Of a stretch of 64,000 nucleotides of DNA, positions 35,987-45,096 are shown piece by piece. Made by a program: the position numbers and the translations under genes. The notes beneath the pieces were generated by a model. It did no database searches. It was not told where the DNA came from and saw nothing but the letters and a program-made list of their open reading frames with translations. The DNA comes from Neobacillus piezotolerans (lineage in GTDB: Bacteria > Bacillota > Bacilli > Bacillales > Cytobacillaceae): positions 21,025 to 85,024 of the forward strand of contig NZ_QNQT01000011.1 of assembly GCF_003362805.1 (NCBI RefSeq), written 5' to 3'. How positions within the stretch are numbered: position 1 is the stretch's first letter; each line of letters starts with the position of its first letter.

Positions 35987-36166
35987 TGCAAATCACCTCA
36001 TTCCCCTTTTGCAAAAAGGTTCGATGATGTAAAAAGTTTTGTGGGGGTGAAAATGGGAATCTACAATTTTTGCGGAAAAACAAAAAAATGGAATATGTTT
36101 AACCGAGAAAGGGTAAATAAAATAGACGCAAGATTCTGAAAATACACTTTTAAAGGAGGAACCCCA

Positions 36167-36676
36167 ATGCCAGTCCAATTCCGAAAAATCATTTTGGCAT
36201 ACGATGGCAGTGATGGGAGTGATAAGGCATTGAACCTTGCTTCGGTCTTGGTTAAAGGGAATACGGAAACTAAATTGACGGTTGTGAATGTCTATGAAGA
36301 AAAAATTGAAACGAGGCGTGTAGATATCACAGGGGAATCGCGCCTTGCGCTTCATGGCTACCTCATTGAAGGGATGCCAGCCCCGCCTTCCTCCCTTGGA
36401 TACAGCCAGGCGCAGCATTCAACTCAAGCAATCATCAGCAATAGTGTCGACCACATCTTCTTTGAAGCAAAAAGGCGACTTGGAGATACAAACGCATCCT
36501 TTCGGGTTCTTGAAGGAACTCCAGCTGAAAGCATCTGCGACTACGCCGAAGAAATTGGCGCGGATTTAATCATTATCGGGAGTTCTGGCAAGGGCGGCAT
36601 TGCCGGGCTGCTTATAGGGAATATCACAGAGAAGGTTTCCAGGCATGCTCCATGCAATGTTCTGATTGCCAAATAA
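36167..36676 (+). CDS. Universal stress protein (UspA family)
   Basis: This 169-residue protein has one Usp domain. It starts with the strand IILAYDGSDGSDKAL and carries the ATP-binding motif at the end, IIGSSGKGGIAGLLIGNITEKV, which fits G-x2-G-x9-G-S, so it probably binds ATP. The middle has an insertion relative to the shortest family members. RBS AAAGGAGGAACCCC. The role is general stress; the partner is unknown. A shared terminator separates it from the convergent XRE gene. Confidence 0.9.
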   Translation: MPVQFRKIILAYDGSDGSDKALNLASVLVKGNTETKLTVVNVYEEKIETRRVDITGESRLALHGYLIEGMPAPPSSLGYSQAQHSTQAIISNSVDHIFFEAKRRLGDTNASFRVLEGTPAESICDYAEEIGADLIIIGSSGKGGIAGLLIGNITEKVSRHAPCNVLIAK

Positions 36677-36702
36677 ATAAGCCGGGCAAACCGGCTTATT
36701 TT
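36675..36702. terminator. Bidirectional terminator between usp and XRE gene
   Basis: AATAAGCCGG and CCGGCTTATT form the stem, flanked by A and T runs on both sides; it overlaps the stop of the minus-strand gene. Confidence 0.8.
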
Positions 36703-37157
36703 CCTCCAGCAAGCTCCCTGAAACGGTGTTTTGCATTTCCTTCGTCAAATGAACTATAAATGCGGTAATGCTTTTCATCCAGAATGCGAAAATGTTTGCT
36801 TAAAATATTCTGCTGTAATATATAGCCGTTTTTTCTAATCAGTTCGCGCCACCAAATCTTGCCGCCAAAAGTCTTCCCTCGCCGATAGTCAATTCCTTCC
36901 CGGGCTACAGTTTCAAGAACTTCAATTGGTTCGTTTCCAAACAGGAACTGGACCGTCTCTGTTTCGCGGAACAAGGCGCAAACCGCAACGACAGTCGACC
37001 ATCCCGCAAGGACCCTCCCCTTTTCAATTTGGACAAGTGTCTTTTTTGAGACTCCGATGATATCTGCCATTTTGTCTTGAGTATATCCCGCTTCGGTCCG
37101 GATCAGACGAAGCTTTTCGGAAACCATTTCGATAATGTCATCCCTTGTCACAAACAA
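36696..37157 (-). CDS. XRE-family transcriptional regulator
   Basis: This 153-residue protein has an N-terminal HTH_3 domain (residues about 13-67: LRLIRTEAGYTQDKMADIIG, then SKKTLVQIEKGR). The rest includes an unusual tryptophan-rich stretch GGKIWWRELIRKNGYILQQN and an end (HFRILDEKHYRIYSSFDE) that might sense a ligand. RBS AAGGAAGG-like before the start. It is monocistronic. It lies upstream of the feo operon end but no target is evident. Confidence 0.82.
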   Translation of the reverse strand: MFVTRDDIIEMVSEKLRLIRTEAGYTQDKMADIIGVSKKTLVQIEKGRVLAGWSTVVAVCALFRETETVQFLFGNEPIEVLETVAREGIDYRRGKTFGGKIWWRELIRKNGYILQQNILSKHFRILDEKHYRIYSSFDEGNAKHRFRELAGGK

Positions 37158-37230
37158 AACCTTCCTTCATCATTCTTAAGTGTAATTTTACACATAAAAA
37201 ACTCAAATTAAAAGCGGCAGTTCTTAGAAA

Positions 37231-37262
37231 TTAAAAACTGCTGTCGGAAAACAGCAGTTTTA
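37231..37262 (-). terminator. Terminator of the feo operon
   Basis: AAAACTGCTGT pairs with ACAGCAGTTTT, with T-rich sequence following on the minus strand. Confidence 0.8.
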
Positions 37263-37305
37263 ACCCATTCGTGTATAAAACCAGCATGACAAAAGGAAGC
37301 AGCAG

Positions 37306-37455
37306 CTATTTTTTTGAAGGCGCGCATCCGCCGGCACAGGAATCCTGAATTGAGCAGGCTGCGCATTTCCCTTTTTTCGAGCGGCTGATGAACCTGATTA
37401 GCGCCCAGCCCGCATAACCAAAAATAGCGCCTCCGATTACGATGTTTGTGACCAT
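37306..37455 (-). CDS. FeoB-associated Cys-rich membrane protein
   Basis: I set the start at ATG 37455 (AAGGAG nine bases upstream), giving 49 residues: one membrane helix (IVIGGAIFGYAGWALIRFI) followed by a cysteine-rich tail (KCAACSIQDSCAGGC). This is the small protein family found after feoB in Firmicutes. The cysteines may handle iron or redox state at the exit of the FeoB channel; that is inferred. It is third in the feo operon. Confidence 0.85.
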   Translation of the reverse strand: MVTNIVIGGAIFGYAGWALIRFISRSKKGKCAACSIQDSCAGGCAPSKK

Positions 37456-37478
37456 TGCTGTCATCTCCTTCCTGGAAT

Positions 37479-39482
37479 TTATGCCAGGCCAAGTAGTTTT
37501 CCGCCCTGGTAGATTACAAGGCACAAAATGTAGGCGATCGCCAAAGCGTACCCGATGGAAAAAGCCGTCCATTTCCTTGAACCGGTTTCTTTATAGATTG
37601 TCGCCACGGTTGCCAGGCATGGGATGTAGAGCAAAATGAAAGCCATGAAACTGAATGCCGAAAGCGGCGTAAAGTAGCCTGCCATCAAGCCCTGAAGCTT
37701 TGCTTCGGTCGGAGCGAAATAAATGATGTTCATTGTTGAAACGATGGCTTCCTTCGCCAGAAATCCTGTCAGCAGGGAGGCTCCTGCCTGCCATGTGCCA
37801 AAGCCGATTGGCTCAAAAAGCGGAGCGAGCAAACCGCCTATCGAAGCCAGGAAGCTGTGGTCCATTTCGACGTCGAGCCCGCCAGGTCCCGCATATGATA
37901 AGAGCCAGACAAAAACGGATCCGGCAAAAATGAACGTTCCCGCTTTACGGACAAATCCTTTTCCCTTATCCCATGTACTCCTCCAAAGCGCCCTGAACTG
38001 CGGCAGCCGATAAGGAGGGAGTTCGATGACAAACAGCGATGCTTCTGATTTCAGTACTGTGCGCGAAAATATTTTTGCCAATATGAGGGTAATCAAGATG
38101 CCAATGATATAAAGGCTCAACACAACGGCCGCCCCATTTGCCGCGAAGAACGCGCCGACAAACAAAGCGTAAACCGGCAGACGGGCCGAGCAGGACATTA
38201 ACGGCGTCAACAGGATGGTCAGCAGCCTTTCTCTTGGGGTTTCAATTGTCCTTGCCGCCATGATGCCTGGAACATTGCATCCAAATCCAATCATCATCGG
38301 AATGAACGCCTTGCCGTTCAAGCCAACGGATTCCATTATCCTATCCATGACAAGCGCGACCCGGGCCATATATCCCGAATCCTCAAGAAGTGAAATAAAG
38401 AAAAACAGGATGAAGATCTGCGGGACAAAAACGAGAACCCCGCCTACCCCGGCGATAAGCCCCTGGCTGACAAGGGCATGGAGGAAATCGGATGCACCTG
38501 CGGCTGACAATGCCTGGTTCGCCCACGAGGCAAGCGGCCCGGTAATAAAGCCGTCAAGCATATCCGAAAGCGGCGACCCGAGCCAGTCGAAAGTCAGCAT
38601 GAACATCAAATACATTAACAGCAGGAAGATCGGCATGCCAAGGAACCTGTTTGTAACGATGGCGTCAATCCGTTCTGTAAGCGGAATTGCGGCTCCTTTT
38701 CTCCTGACAGCCTCCTCGGTAATTTTCGTAATCGCCTGTTTTCGTTTTTCATAGATGATTTTGGCAACGGACTCTTTCCTGCCCTTTTGCGACAGGGTTT
38801 CCTGAAGCCTTTCAACGATGGCGGCAATCCTCGTTCCATCGGCGACCATTGATAAATAATCCGCCACATACCCGTTGCCCTCAAAAAGCTGGAGAGCAAG
38901 CCATCTTGGCGAATGCCCGGTTTTACCCTTAACCACTGCTTCCACTTCCAAGATAGCTTCCTCAATTTCCGGCCCATAGTAAACAAGATTCTTTTTGGGC
39001 GGTGCAGCATTGCCGGCAGCCGCCAAAGCCTCAAGCCTATCGCAGCCTTTTCCACTTCTGGCGACAACGGGTACGACCGGGATGCCAAGAAGTGAGGAGA
39101 GCTTTTCGGCATCAATGTTGATTCCCCTGTTGCTTGCAACGTCAATCATATTTAGGCCAATTAAAATTGGCTTGCCAAACTCTATTAATTGCAGCGTTAA
39201 ATGAAGATTCCGTTCAATTTGCGATGCATCCAGAATATTTAGGAGGCGGTCCACCGGCCCCTCAAGGAAGAACCTTGTGACTACCCCTTCATCCCTGGAC
39301 AGAGGATTGAGTGTATAAATTCCCGGCAAATCGATCAAGCGATCCTTTTTGTTCCGGAAAACCCCGACCTTCTTTTCCACCGTAACACCGCTCCAGTTCC
39401 CGACGTACTCGTAAGAACCAGTCAGATTATTAAATAAAGAAGTTTTCCCGGTATTGGGATTGCCGATTAATGCAATTTCCAT
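37479..39482 (-). CDS. feoB: Ferrous iron transporter FeoB
   Basis: This 667-residue protein has an N-terminal G domain (G1 GNPNTGKTSLFN, G2 region GVTVEKK, G3 DLPGIY, G4 NMID) followed by the helical GDI-like region and a polytopic membrane domain of about ten helices with the Gate motifs GFGCNVPGIM and STMNIIYF region. It takes up Fe(II) using GTP. It directly follows feoA with no gap, and a Fur-like site precedes the operon, so iron-repressed control is expected. Confidence 0.95.
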   Translation of the reverse strand: MEIALIGNPNTGKTSLFNNLTGSYEYVGNWSGVTVEKKVGVFRNKKDRLIDLPGIYTLNPLSRDEGVVTRFFLEGPVDRLLNILDASQIERNLHLTLQLIEFGKPILIGLNMIDVASNRGINIDAEKLSSLLGIPVVPVVARSGKGCDRLEALAAAGNAAPPKKNLVYYGPEIEEAILEVEAVVKGKTGHSPRWLALQLFEGNGYVADYLSMVADGTRIAAIVERLQETLSQKGRKESVAKIIYEKRKQAITKITEEAVRRKGAAIPLTERIDAIVTNRFLGMPIFLLLMYLMFMLTFDWLGSPLSDMLDGFITGPLASWANQALSAAGASDFLHALVSQGLIAGVGGVLVFVPQIFILFFFISLLEDSGYMARVALVMDRIMESVGLNGKAFIPMMIGFGCNVPGIMAARTIETPRERLLTILLTPLMSCSARLPVYALFVGAFFAANGAAVVLSLYIIGILITLILAKIFSRTVLKSEASLFVIELPPYRLPQFRALWRSTWDKGKGFVRKAGTFIFAGSVFVWLLSYAGPGGLDVEMDHSFLASIGGLLAPLFEPIGFGTWQAGASLLTGFLAKEAIVSTMNIIYFAPTEAKLQGLMAGYFTPLSAFSFMAFILLYIPCLATVATIYKETGSRKWTAFSIGYALAIAYILCLVIYQGGKLLGLA

Positions 39483-39707
39483 TTATACCCTCTCCAGTTC
39501 GATCCGTTTCGCTTCCTTGCGCCTGATTCCAATACACTGCCCGCATGATTCAATCATGATTGGCCCTCCGAAAGGGAGAATGCACTTTATGCACACTTCG
39601 CTTCCTTCCGTTATCCCGAGGTCAAGCAGCCTCCTCCGGACAAGAGAGTCAACCGATGAAATGTCTTTAATCGTCGCTTTTTCCCCTGCTTTCAGTAATT
39701 CAAGCAT
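39483..39707 (-). CDS. feoA: Ferrous iron transport protein FeoA
   Basis: This 74-residue SH3-like FeoA protein (ISSVDSLVRRRLLDLGITEGSE, then GPIMIESCGQCIGIRRKEA) probably interacts with the FeoB G domain. RBS AGGGTGATCATAC is upstream, and a Fur-like box lies at 39734-39746. Two cysteines in CGQC are unusual for the family and may be functional. It is the first gene of feoA-feoB-Cys-rich protein. Confidence 0.92.
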   Translation of the reverse strand: MLELLKAGEKATIKDISSVDSLVRRRLLDLGITEGSEVCIKCILPFGGPIMIESCGQCIGIRRKEAKRIELERV

Positions 39708-39733
39708 GTATGATCACCCTAACGATTTTAAAT

Positions 39734-39746
39734 GAGAATGATTCTC
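39734..39746. promoter_or_regulatory. Fur-like operator upstream of feoA
   Basis: The perfect palindrome GAGAATGATTCTC, with TGAGAATGATTCTC matching the 7-1-7 Fur consensus (TGATAATNATTATCA), lies 27 bases before the feoA ATG. A TATAAG box lies just upstream at about 39751-39756. Confidence 0.75.
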
Positions 39747-39904
39747 TTTCTTATACATTTATTTTACCATCCTATAAGGCAGTAATTGGCATACCCTTTG
39801 TGAATATTGTGTTAAAAGTAACTTAATGTCCTAAAGTGATTTTCTAAGTAAAATTTTTATGCCGTTTCAAGCTGCTTGTTCTCCGTTTAAACAAATGAGG
39901 ACAC

Positions 39905-39932
39905 CAAAAAACGCCGGGAAGACCTCCCGGCG
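39905..39932 (-). terminator. Terminator of thiT
   Basis: GCCGGGA and TCCCGGC with a T-run on the minus strand; another hairpin GGAAGGGG/CCCCCTTCC lies closer to the stop. Confidence 0.8.
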
Positions 39933-39968
39933 GCTTAAAAGGAAGGGGCCTCCCCCTTCCTTCATTTA

Positions 39969-40571
39969 TTATTGAATATTATTAATCGACTTTCCCGGCG
40001 CAGTAACGAGCCGCGGCGAAGCCCCAAACACAAGCCCCACGATAATCGCGCAGAAAATCGCATTTGGAAGCATATAGGAACCATTGTATAAAAAAGAAAA
40101 CAGGGCCACTGGTGTACCAGCGGGTGCCGAATCCGCAAAAAAGACAATGCCTCCGATGAAATGTGCCATGAACCTTAATGTGCTGCCTAACAAGACGCCA
40201 ACACTCATGTAGGTAAGCCACTTGACCCTTTTATTTTCAATTTTCGCTTTTCGTACAGCGGCTGCAAATATTCCGGCGGTTCCCACCACTGTAAATGCAA
40301 CCAAATAATCAAGCGCTCCCTGAACCGGGTGAATAATATATGCCTGGCCAAGGACAATTTGCAGAAGCCCAAGCAGGAAGCCGCTTAGAAGGCCTCCCTT
40401 CAACCCCCAGCGGTATGCCATTAAAAAGATCGGAACCATTGCGATCGACAGCGATCCTCCTTGCGGCCAGATTTTCAGCGAAAGAAAATTCGCCGCCATA
40501 TCCAGCAAAAACGCGAGTGCCGTAAATACTGCCACCTCAACCAAAAATAATGTTTTCCTCTTTTGTTCCAT
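39969..40571 (-). CDS. thiT: Thiamine-specific ECF transporter S component ThiT
   Basis: This 200-residue membrane protein has six helices. ECF S-component features include the LDMAANFLSLKIWPQGGSLS region and the GLKGGLLSGFLLGLLQIVLG segment typical of ThiT. It binds thiamine and uses the shared EcfA-EcfA'-EcfT module elsewhere in the genome. A TPP riboswitch and terminator upstream confirm the pathway. Start is ATG 40571, after AAATCAAGGGGGATACGTAA. Confidence 0.93.
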   Translation of the reverse strand: MEQKRKTLFLVEVAVFTALAFLLDMAANFLSLKIWPQGGSLSIAMVPIFLMAYRWGLKGGLLSGFLLGLLQIVLGQAYIIHPVQGALDYLVAFTVVGTAGIFAAAVRKAKIENKRVKWLTYMSVGVLLGSTLRFMAHFIGGIVFFADSAPAGTPVALFSFLYNGSYMLPNAIFCAIIVGLVFGASPRLVTAPGKSINNIQ

Positions 40572-40686
40572 TTACGTATCCCCCTTGATTTTCGGGATGA
40601 AAACCATGTTTCCACCCATAATTTCCGGGTATCCGCTTGAAACCTTCCTTTTTGATATGGGTGTGCCTTGGAGGCCTTTTGCCCAA

Positions 40687-40730
40687 ATAAAAAAGCAATA
40701 CAAAGACGCTTTGAAAGGGTTTTGTATTGC
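40687..40730 (-). terminator. Terminator controlled by the TPP riboswitch
   Basis: GCAATACAAA and TTTGTATTGC form a stem followed on the minus strand by TTTTTTATTT, between the aptamer and thiT. It is the off-state expression platform. Confidence 0.85.
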
Positions 40731-40743
40731 CGTTTATTGGCAT

Positions 40744-40834
40744 GCCACATCCCTACGCTAGCGTTAACTAACAGGTTCAAAGGGTCAGAACTCAAAACGT
40801 TCACTCTCAGCCGCCCGGGCAGCTCCCCTTGTGG
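40744..40834 (-). ncRNA. TPP (THI-box) riboswitch upstream of thiT
   Basis: On the minus strand the aptamer shows GGCTGAGA (pyrimidine-sensing helix, at 40805-40812) and the conserved ACCCTTTGAACCTG followed by TAACGCTAGCGTAGGGA. TPP binding would favour the terminator behind it and switch thiT off. 40835-41044 contains the divergent CDF promoter region. Confidence 0.95.
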
Positions 40835-41044
40835 AAGTATTCAATTGATATCCATCTTTACTATACTATTACGGCCCACTTTTGACAACACTAAACACTG
40901 TCGGAATAAGGTAAATATCATTGGTAAGCGGGGTATTGATAAGGGTCCGATTAAATCAATAAATCCCCCTTAAAATTTTGCATTGTTGAACTGGAACTCC
41001 TATGTTTGATAATGTAGACATTTCACTTTACAGGAGGACAGCCA

Positions 41045-41974
41045 ATGGAAAGAAACAGCCAATTAAAGGCGGGAGAAACAGGCGCGTGGGTCAGCATCAT
41101 TGCATATATCTTCCTCTCATCCTGCAAACTGGCGGCGGGTAAAATCGGGAATTCTGAAGGTTTAATGGCAGACGGGCTGAATAATTTGACCGATGTGGTT
41201 GCCTCCATAGCAGTATTGATTGGATTAAAAATATCTAGAAAACCGCCGGACAAAGATCATCATTATGGTCACTACCGGGCGGAAACAATCGCATCGCTTG
41301 TTGCCGCATTTATCATGCTTGGTGTCGGAATCGAGGTATTAATAAACGGAATCCAATCTTTCTTCGAGGGAGACAAACCAGTGCCTGGCTGGCTGGCCGC
41401 CTGGACAGCTCTTGGATCGGCTGTGGTCATGTTTGGAGTTTATTCATACAACAAACGCCTCGCCAAAAAAATCAATAGCGCCGCAATCCATGCGGTGGCA
41501 CAGGACAACCGTTCGGATGCACTTGTCAGCATCGGAGCTCTGGCGGGAATTATCGGTTCGAAAATGGGGATTGTATGGCTGGACATGCTGGCCGCGATAG
41601 CTGTCGGGTTTATCATTTGCAAGACTGCCTGGGAAATTTTCCGGGAAGCCTCACACGCCCTTACCGATGGATTCGATATAAGCAAGGTACCTGGACTAAA
41701 AGAAACAATTAACTTGACGGCGGGCGTTATAGGGGTTACGGAAATAAAGGCCCGCACCCATGGAAACCAGACACTGATTGAATCAACTATCCTTGTTGAG
41801 CCAACCCTCACCATAATTGAAGGGCATGCCATAACCGAAGCCGTTGAAAAAGTTCTGAAAACCAAGCATGGGGTCGGCTATGCGATTATCCACGTAGAAC
41901 CTTATTCCGGAACAGAGATACAGAATGCGAGGAATGGCCAACCTATAAGCAAAGCAAAAAACCCGGACTTTTAA
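41045..41974 (+). CDS. Cation diffusion facilitator family transporter
   Basis: This 309-residue protein has six membrane helices and a C-terminal cytoplasmic domain. The metal site signature appears in SEGLMADGLNNLTDVVAS and KDHHYGHYRAETIASL, plus DNRSDALVS, giving D/N-type residues in place of the zinc-type HD pairs. This fits the Mn/Fe-type CDF group (MneP/MneS and YeaB in B. subtilis), so manganese efflux is the best guess. RBS AGGAGGACAGCC. It shares a terminator with the convergent symporter gene. Confidence 0.88.
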   Translation: MERNSQLKAGETGAWVSIIAYIFLSSCKLAAGKIGNSEGLMADGLNNLTDVVASIAVLIGLKISRKPPDKDHHYGHYRAETIASLVAAFIMLGVGIEVLINGIQSFFEGDKPVPGWLAAWTALGSAVVMFGVYSYNKRLAKKINSAAIHAVAQDNRSDALVSIGALAGIIGSKMGIVWLDMLAAIAVGFIICKTAWEIFREASHALTDGFDISKVPGLKETINLTAGVIGVTEIKARTHGNQTLIESTILVEPTLTIIEGHAITEAVEKVLKTKHGVGYAIIHVEPYSGTEIQNARNGQPISKAKNPDF

Positions 41975-41989
41975 AAAGTACGGGTTTTT
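41956..41989. terminator. Bidirectional terminator between CDF and symporter genes
   Basis: AAAAACCCG (41956) and CGGGTTTTT (41989) form a stem with A and T tracts suitable for both strands. Confidence 0.85.
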
Positions 41990-42008
41990 CTTAAGAAGAA
42001 CAGCAAAA

Positions 42009-43292
42009 TTATTTATCCTGTATAAGGGAATGCCTTTGTTTCGCGCCACTTCTCTCACGCTCTTCCCTGGCCAGTTCCCTTTGCTGACGGCGGCGCTCGC
42101 CTTCAGCAACCACAACCGCGCATGAAGCATCCCCAGTAATATTCACTGCTGTCCTGACCATATCAAGCAATCTGTCGATGCCAAGGATCAGTCCGATTCC
42201 TTCTACCGGGAGATTGACCGACTGAAGCACCATCGCAAGCATGATCAGCCCGACTCCCGGTACTCCAGCTGTCCCGATACTCGCAAGGACCGCTGTTAAA
42301 ATTACGGTCAAGATTTGGGTCATACTCAAATCCACATTGTAGACCTGCGCGATGAAAATTGTCGCTACCCCCTGCATGATAGCGGTTCCATCCATATTAA
42401 TCGTTGCTCCAAGAGGCTGAACAAAACTGGAAATAGGTTCAGGCACCTTAAGATTTCTCCGGGCGGTTTCCATGGAAATCGGTAAAGTTGCATTGCTGCT
42501 TGATGTACTGAATGCAACACCCATGGCCGGCGCAAAGCCTTTAAAAAATGCAACTGGATTCATATTGCCAAGAAAATATACAGAGCTTCCATAAGTAAGC
42601 ACGGCGTGAATGATTAATCCAAGCAGAACGACTATCATATAAACCCCCATCGATTTGATCGCGCTCAAACCCTGGCTCCCAATAGCGGAGGCAATCAATC
42701 CAAACGTGCCATACGGTGCAAATTTCATTACAATATTGACAAGGTACATCATAATCTCATTGCCTTGCTCGACGAACCGGTAAAAAGTTTTGGTTTTTTC
42801 CCCCAATGCCGTTAAAGCGAGCCCGATGAAAATCGCAAACACAATGACCTGAAGCATATTCCCGCTCGCCAGCGCATCGATGGGGTTTGTGGGAATAATG
42901 TTCAGCAGTGTGTCACTGACGGGCGGTGCTTTTTCAGCACTGAATTCCGCGGACTTAGTATCAAACGTTCCAAGATTTCCAGGTTTTATCGTCATGGCGA
43001 GGATGAGGCCGATTACAATGGCAATGGCCGTCGTCGCCAAAAAATAAGCTATTGTCTTAAAACCCATTCTTCCAAGCTTCTTGGGATCTCCCAGTCCCGC
43101 GACGCCAAGAATGATGGAAAACAGGACAATTGGAACCACAAGCATTGTTATTAAACTAATAAAAATCTTTCCCAGAGGATTAAAAACAAATTTGTTGAGG
43201 ATGCCGAATGCATCGGGTGCAAACAGATTCAATAATAGCCCAGCTATAGCCCCTGCGAGAAGGCCAATAATAATTTTTGTCGTCAGCTTCAT
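42009..43292 (-). CDS. Sodium:dicarboxylate/glutamate symporter (GltP/DctP type)
   Basis: The ATG at 43292 follows GGAGGTTTAGGT, giving 427 residues. The family signature appears in the serine-rich HP1 loop FSTSSSNATLPIS, in LGATINMDGTA (TM7) and in GTAGVPGVGL (HP2). It imports glutamate, aspartate or C4-dicarboxylates with Na+ or H+. The charged C-terminal tail (ERRRQQRELAREERERSG) is basic. I cannot decide between gltP, gltT and dctP, so no symbol is given. Confidence 0.9.
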   Translation of the reverse strand: MKLTTKIIIGLLAGAIAGLLLNLFAPDAFGILNKFVFNPLGKIFISLITMLVVPIVLFSIILGVAGLGDPKKLGRMGFKTIAYFLATTAIAIVIGLILAMTIKPGNLGTFDTKSAEFSAEKAPPVSDTLLNIIPTNPIDALASGNMLQVIVFAIFIGLALTALGEKTKTFYRFVEQGNEIMMYLVNIVMKFAPYGTFGLIASAIGSQGLSAIKSMGVYMIVVLLGLIIHAVLTYGSSVYFLGNMNPVAFFKGFAPAMGVAFSTSSSNATLPISMETARRNLKVPEPISSFVQPLGATINMDGTAIMQGVATIFIAQVYNVDLSMTQILTVILTAVLASIGTAGVPGVGLIMLAMVLQSVNLPVEGIGLILGIDRLLDMVRTAVNITGDASCAVVVAEGERRRQQRELAREERERSGAKQRHSLIQDK

Positions 43293-43508
43293 ACCTAAAC
43301 CTCCAATGAAATAATACGCATCATTATTATGATGAGTTTGGACGCCTTGCACTGTATCTCTTTATATGGCACATTTTGTATACGGAGCTTACGGCGTATT
43401 ATTTTTCTACAAAAATAATTTAAAGATTATTACCCTTTTAAAAACAGGAGTAAACAGGTATGTTTTGGATTTAAGTGTATTAGAAATAAATTAAATGGGG
43501 GATTTGAA

Positions 43509-44072
43509 ATGTTTACATTTAAGGTGGATGAGGAAATAGAATTGCAATTATTTCAGCTTAAGGATTGCAAGGAACTATACAGGATGGTCGATACAAACCG
43601 AAGCCATTTAAGGGAATGGCTTGGATGGGTGGATGATATGACCAGCCCGTACCAATATGAAACGATCATCCCTGTTTGGCTGAAACAGTTCGCGGATAAT
43701 AACGGTTTCAACACAGGCATTCGATACCAGGGCGAACTTGTCGGATCCATTGGATTCCATTATATTGATTGGCGAAACAGGCATACCACCATCGGTTATT
43801 ACCTTGCGAAAAATGCTGTTGGAAAAGGCATCATGACTCGTTCCGTCCGGGCTCTTCTCGATTATGCTTTTTATGAATTGGGCCTGAACCGTGTTGAAAT
43901 CCGCTGTGGCGAATACAATTTAAAAAGCAGGGCGATTCCCGAACGGCTCGGTTTTACAATAGAAGGAAGAATCAGGGATGGGGAAGCCCTCTATAACAAC
44001 TTTCACGACTTGATTGTATACGGGATGCTAACGCGTGAATGGAATAATCGTACCGCGTATAAACCTTATTAG
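43509..44072 (+). CDS. RimJ/RimL-type GNAT N-acetyltransferase (YdaF-like)
   Basis: This 187-residue protein of the ribosomal-protein acetyltransferase branch contains IGYYLAKNAVGKGIMTRSVRAL, the acetyl-CoA loop region, and RVEIRCGEYNLKSRAIPERLGF, typical of YdaF/RimL proteins. The acceptor may be a protein N-terminus or a small amine. Start is ATG with GGGGGATTTGAA before it. Its stop overlaps a dispersed repeat. Confidence 0.87.
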   Translation: MFTFKVDEEIELQLFQLKDCKELYRMVDTNRSHLREWLGWVDDMTSPYQYETIIPVWLKQFADNNGFNTGIRYQGELVGSIGFHYIDWRNRHTTIGYYLAKNAVGKGIMTRSVRALLDYAFYELGLNRVEIRCGEYNLKSRAIPERLGFTIEGRIRDGEALYNNFHDLIVYGMLTREWNNRTAYKPY

Positions 44073-44404
44073 AAAAGCGAAAGCGCCCGTTTAGCGCCGT
44101 ATGGACTGGAGGGAAGCAACTTCTTTGAGTTACTTCCATGCAGCTTTGCGACGAGCTGAAGACAACTTCCCCGAGTTTACTGTGGCGCAGGAGCAACTTG
44201 CCCACAGTAAGGAAACACGATAAACGAAGCTACTGCATGCATCACTACTTGAATGGGCATCATTGACAAGCTACGTGGGCTTTGCGACGAGCTGAAGATA
44301 CGCTTCCGTGAATATGCTATGGCGCAGGAGCATTGGCGAATCGATGTTGACTTATCGTAGCGAGGGAACCGAAGTACACTAGGCGCTGGGTGCTAGAGCT
44401 AGAC
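44072..44404. repeat. Dispersed Bacillaceae-type repeat with internal duplication
   Basis: The block starts AGAAAAGCGAAAGCGCC and ends TAGGCGCTGGGTGCTAGAGC. Inside, GCTTTGCGACGAGCTGAAGA occurs twice (44153 and 44279), each followed about 30 bases later by GGCGCAGGAGCA. Similar AAAGCGCC...GGCGCTGGAGCTAGAC repeats are abundant in related genomes, by memory. The 547-base gap to merR has no other feature. Confidence 0.75.
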
Positions 44405-44619
44405 AAATTTTATAAGTACTAATGGTTTTAAAAAAGAACCAGTTATTTTGCTCATACAGCCGCCGCGAAAGCAATAAACTGTTAGGGAATTGGTTTTTGG
44501 AGAGTTGCCCGTTGAGGTACGCCATTGGCCAATGGCAGGAGGAGTGAAACTGGTACGTTTGACTGTACAGTTTGTTTTCATTTATAATTATTCTTAAATT
44601 TAAATGTCGAGGTGGTAAG

Positions 44620-45038
44620 ATGGGGTTATCTATCGTATTGGCGAACTAGCAAACCGGGCCGGCGTTTCAAAGAGGACGATTGATTACTATACTTCCATCG
44701 GACTCCTGAATGCGGAACGGACCCGCTCCAATTACCGGCTGTATGACGAAGACGCTCTCGGGGACCTTAAATATATCGAAGAATGCAAACATATGCATTT
44801 TCCGCTTGAAGAGATTAAGAGAAAGCTAGAAATAAGGAAAGCCGGAAAAATTCGCGAGTCGGAAGTTGAAGACCAGGCCTATTCAGTTGCCCAGCAAATG
44901 AAACAGCTGCAGGATGATTTAACTGCACTGCTGCCGCTCATTCAAAAACTGGATACACAAAAAAGGGACGTGGTTTCAAAGAACCTGAACGATGAGGGCA
45001 TTGCCCTGCTTCGGTCCCTGAAGGAATTGACAAGTTGA
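44620..45038 (+). pseudogene. MerR-family regulator with apparent frameshift at its start
   Basis: The coding frame from 44631 encodes YRIGELANRAGVSKRTIDYY, a textbook MerR winged helix, then a helical dimer region (about 135 residues). No ATG, GTG or TTG exists in that frame before it; a stop TAA lies just upstream. An ATG at 44620 with GAGGTGG is in another frame, one base out of phase, and ends at a stop after ten codons. A one-base loss near 44630, or a sequencing error, explains this. No metal-binding cysteines are seen, so CueR-like copper sensing is unlikely. The gene precedes the mpfA-like gene. Confidence 0.65.
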
Positions 45039-45052
45039 TTTTCTACATTACC

Positions 45053-45083
45053 AGGAGGTGACTCCTTTACCCGCAAATGCGGG
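45053..45083 (+). promoter_or_regulatory. Two small hairpins before the mpfA-like start
   Basis: AGGAGGTGACTCCT (45053-45066) and CCCGCAAATGCGGG (45070-45083) are perfect palindromic hairpins; the first hides a strong Shine-Dalgarno sequence. The TTG start of mpfA follows 13 bases later with AAGGA. They could affect translation or transcript stability. Confidence 0.5.
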
Positions 45084-45096
45084 ATAAGGAAATTTA

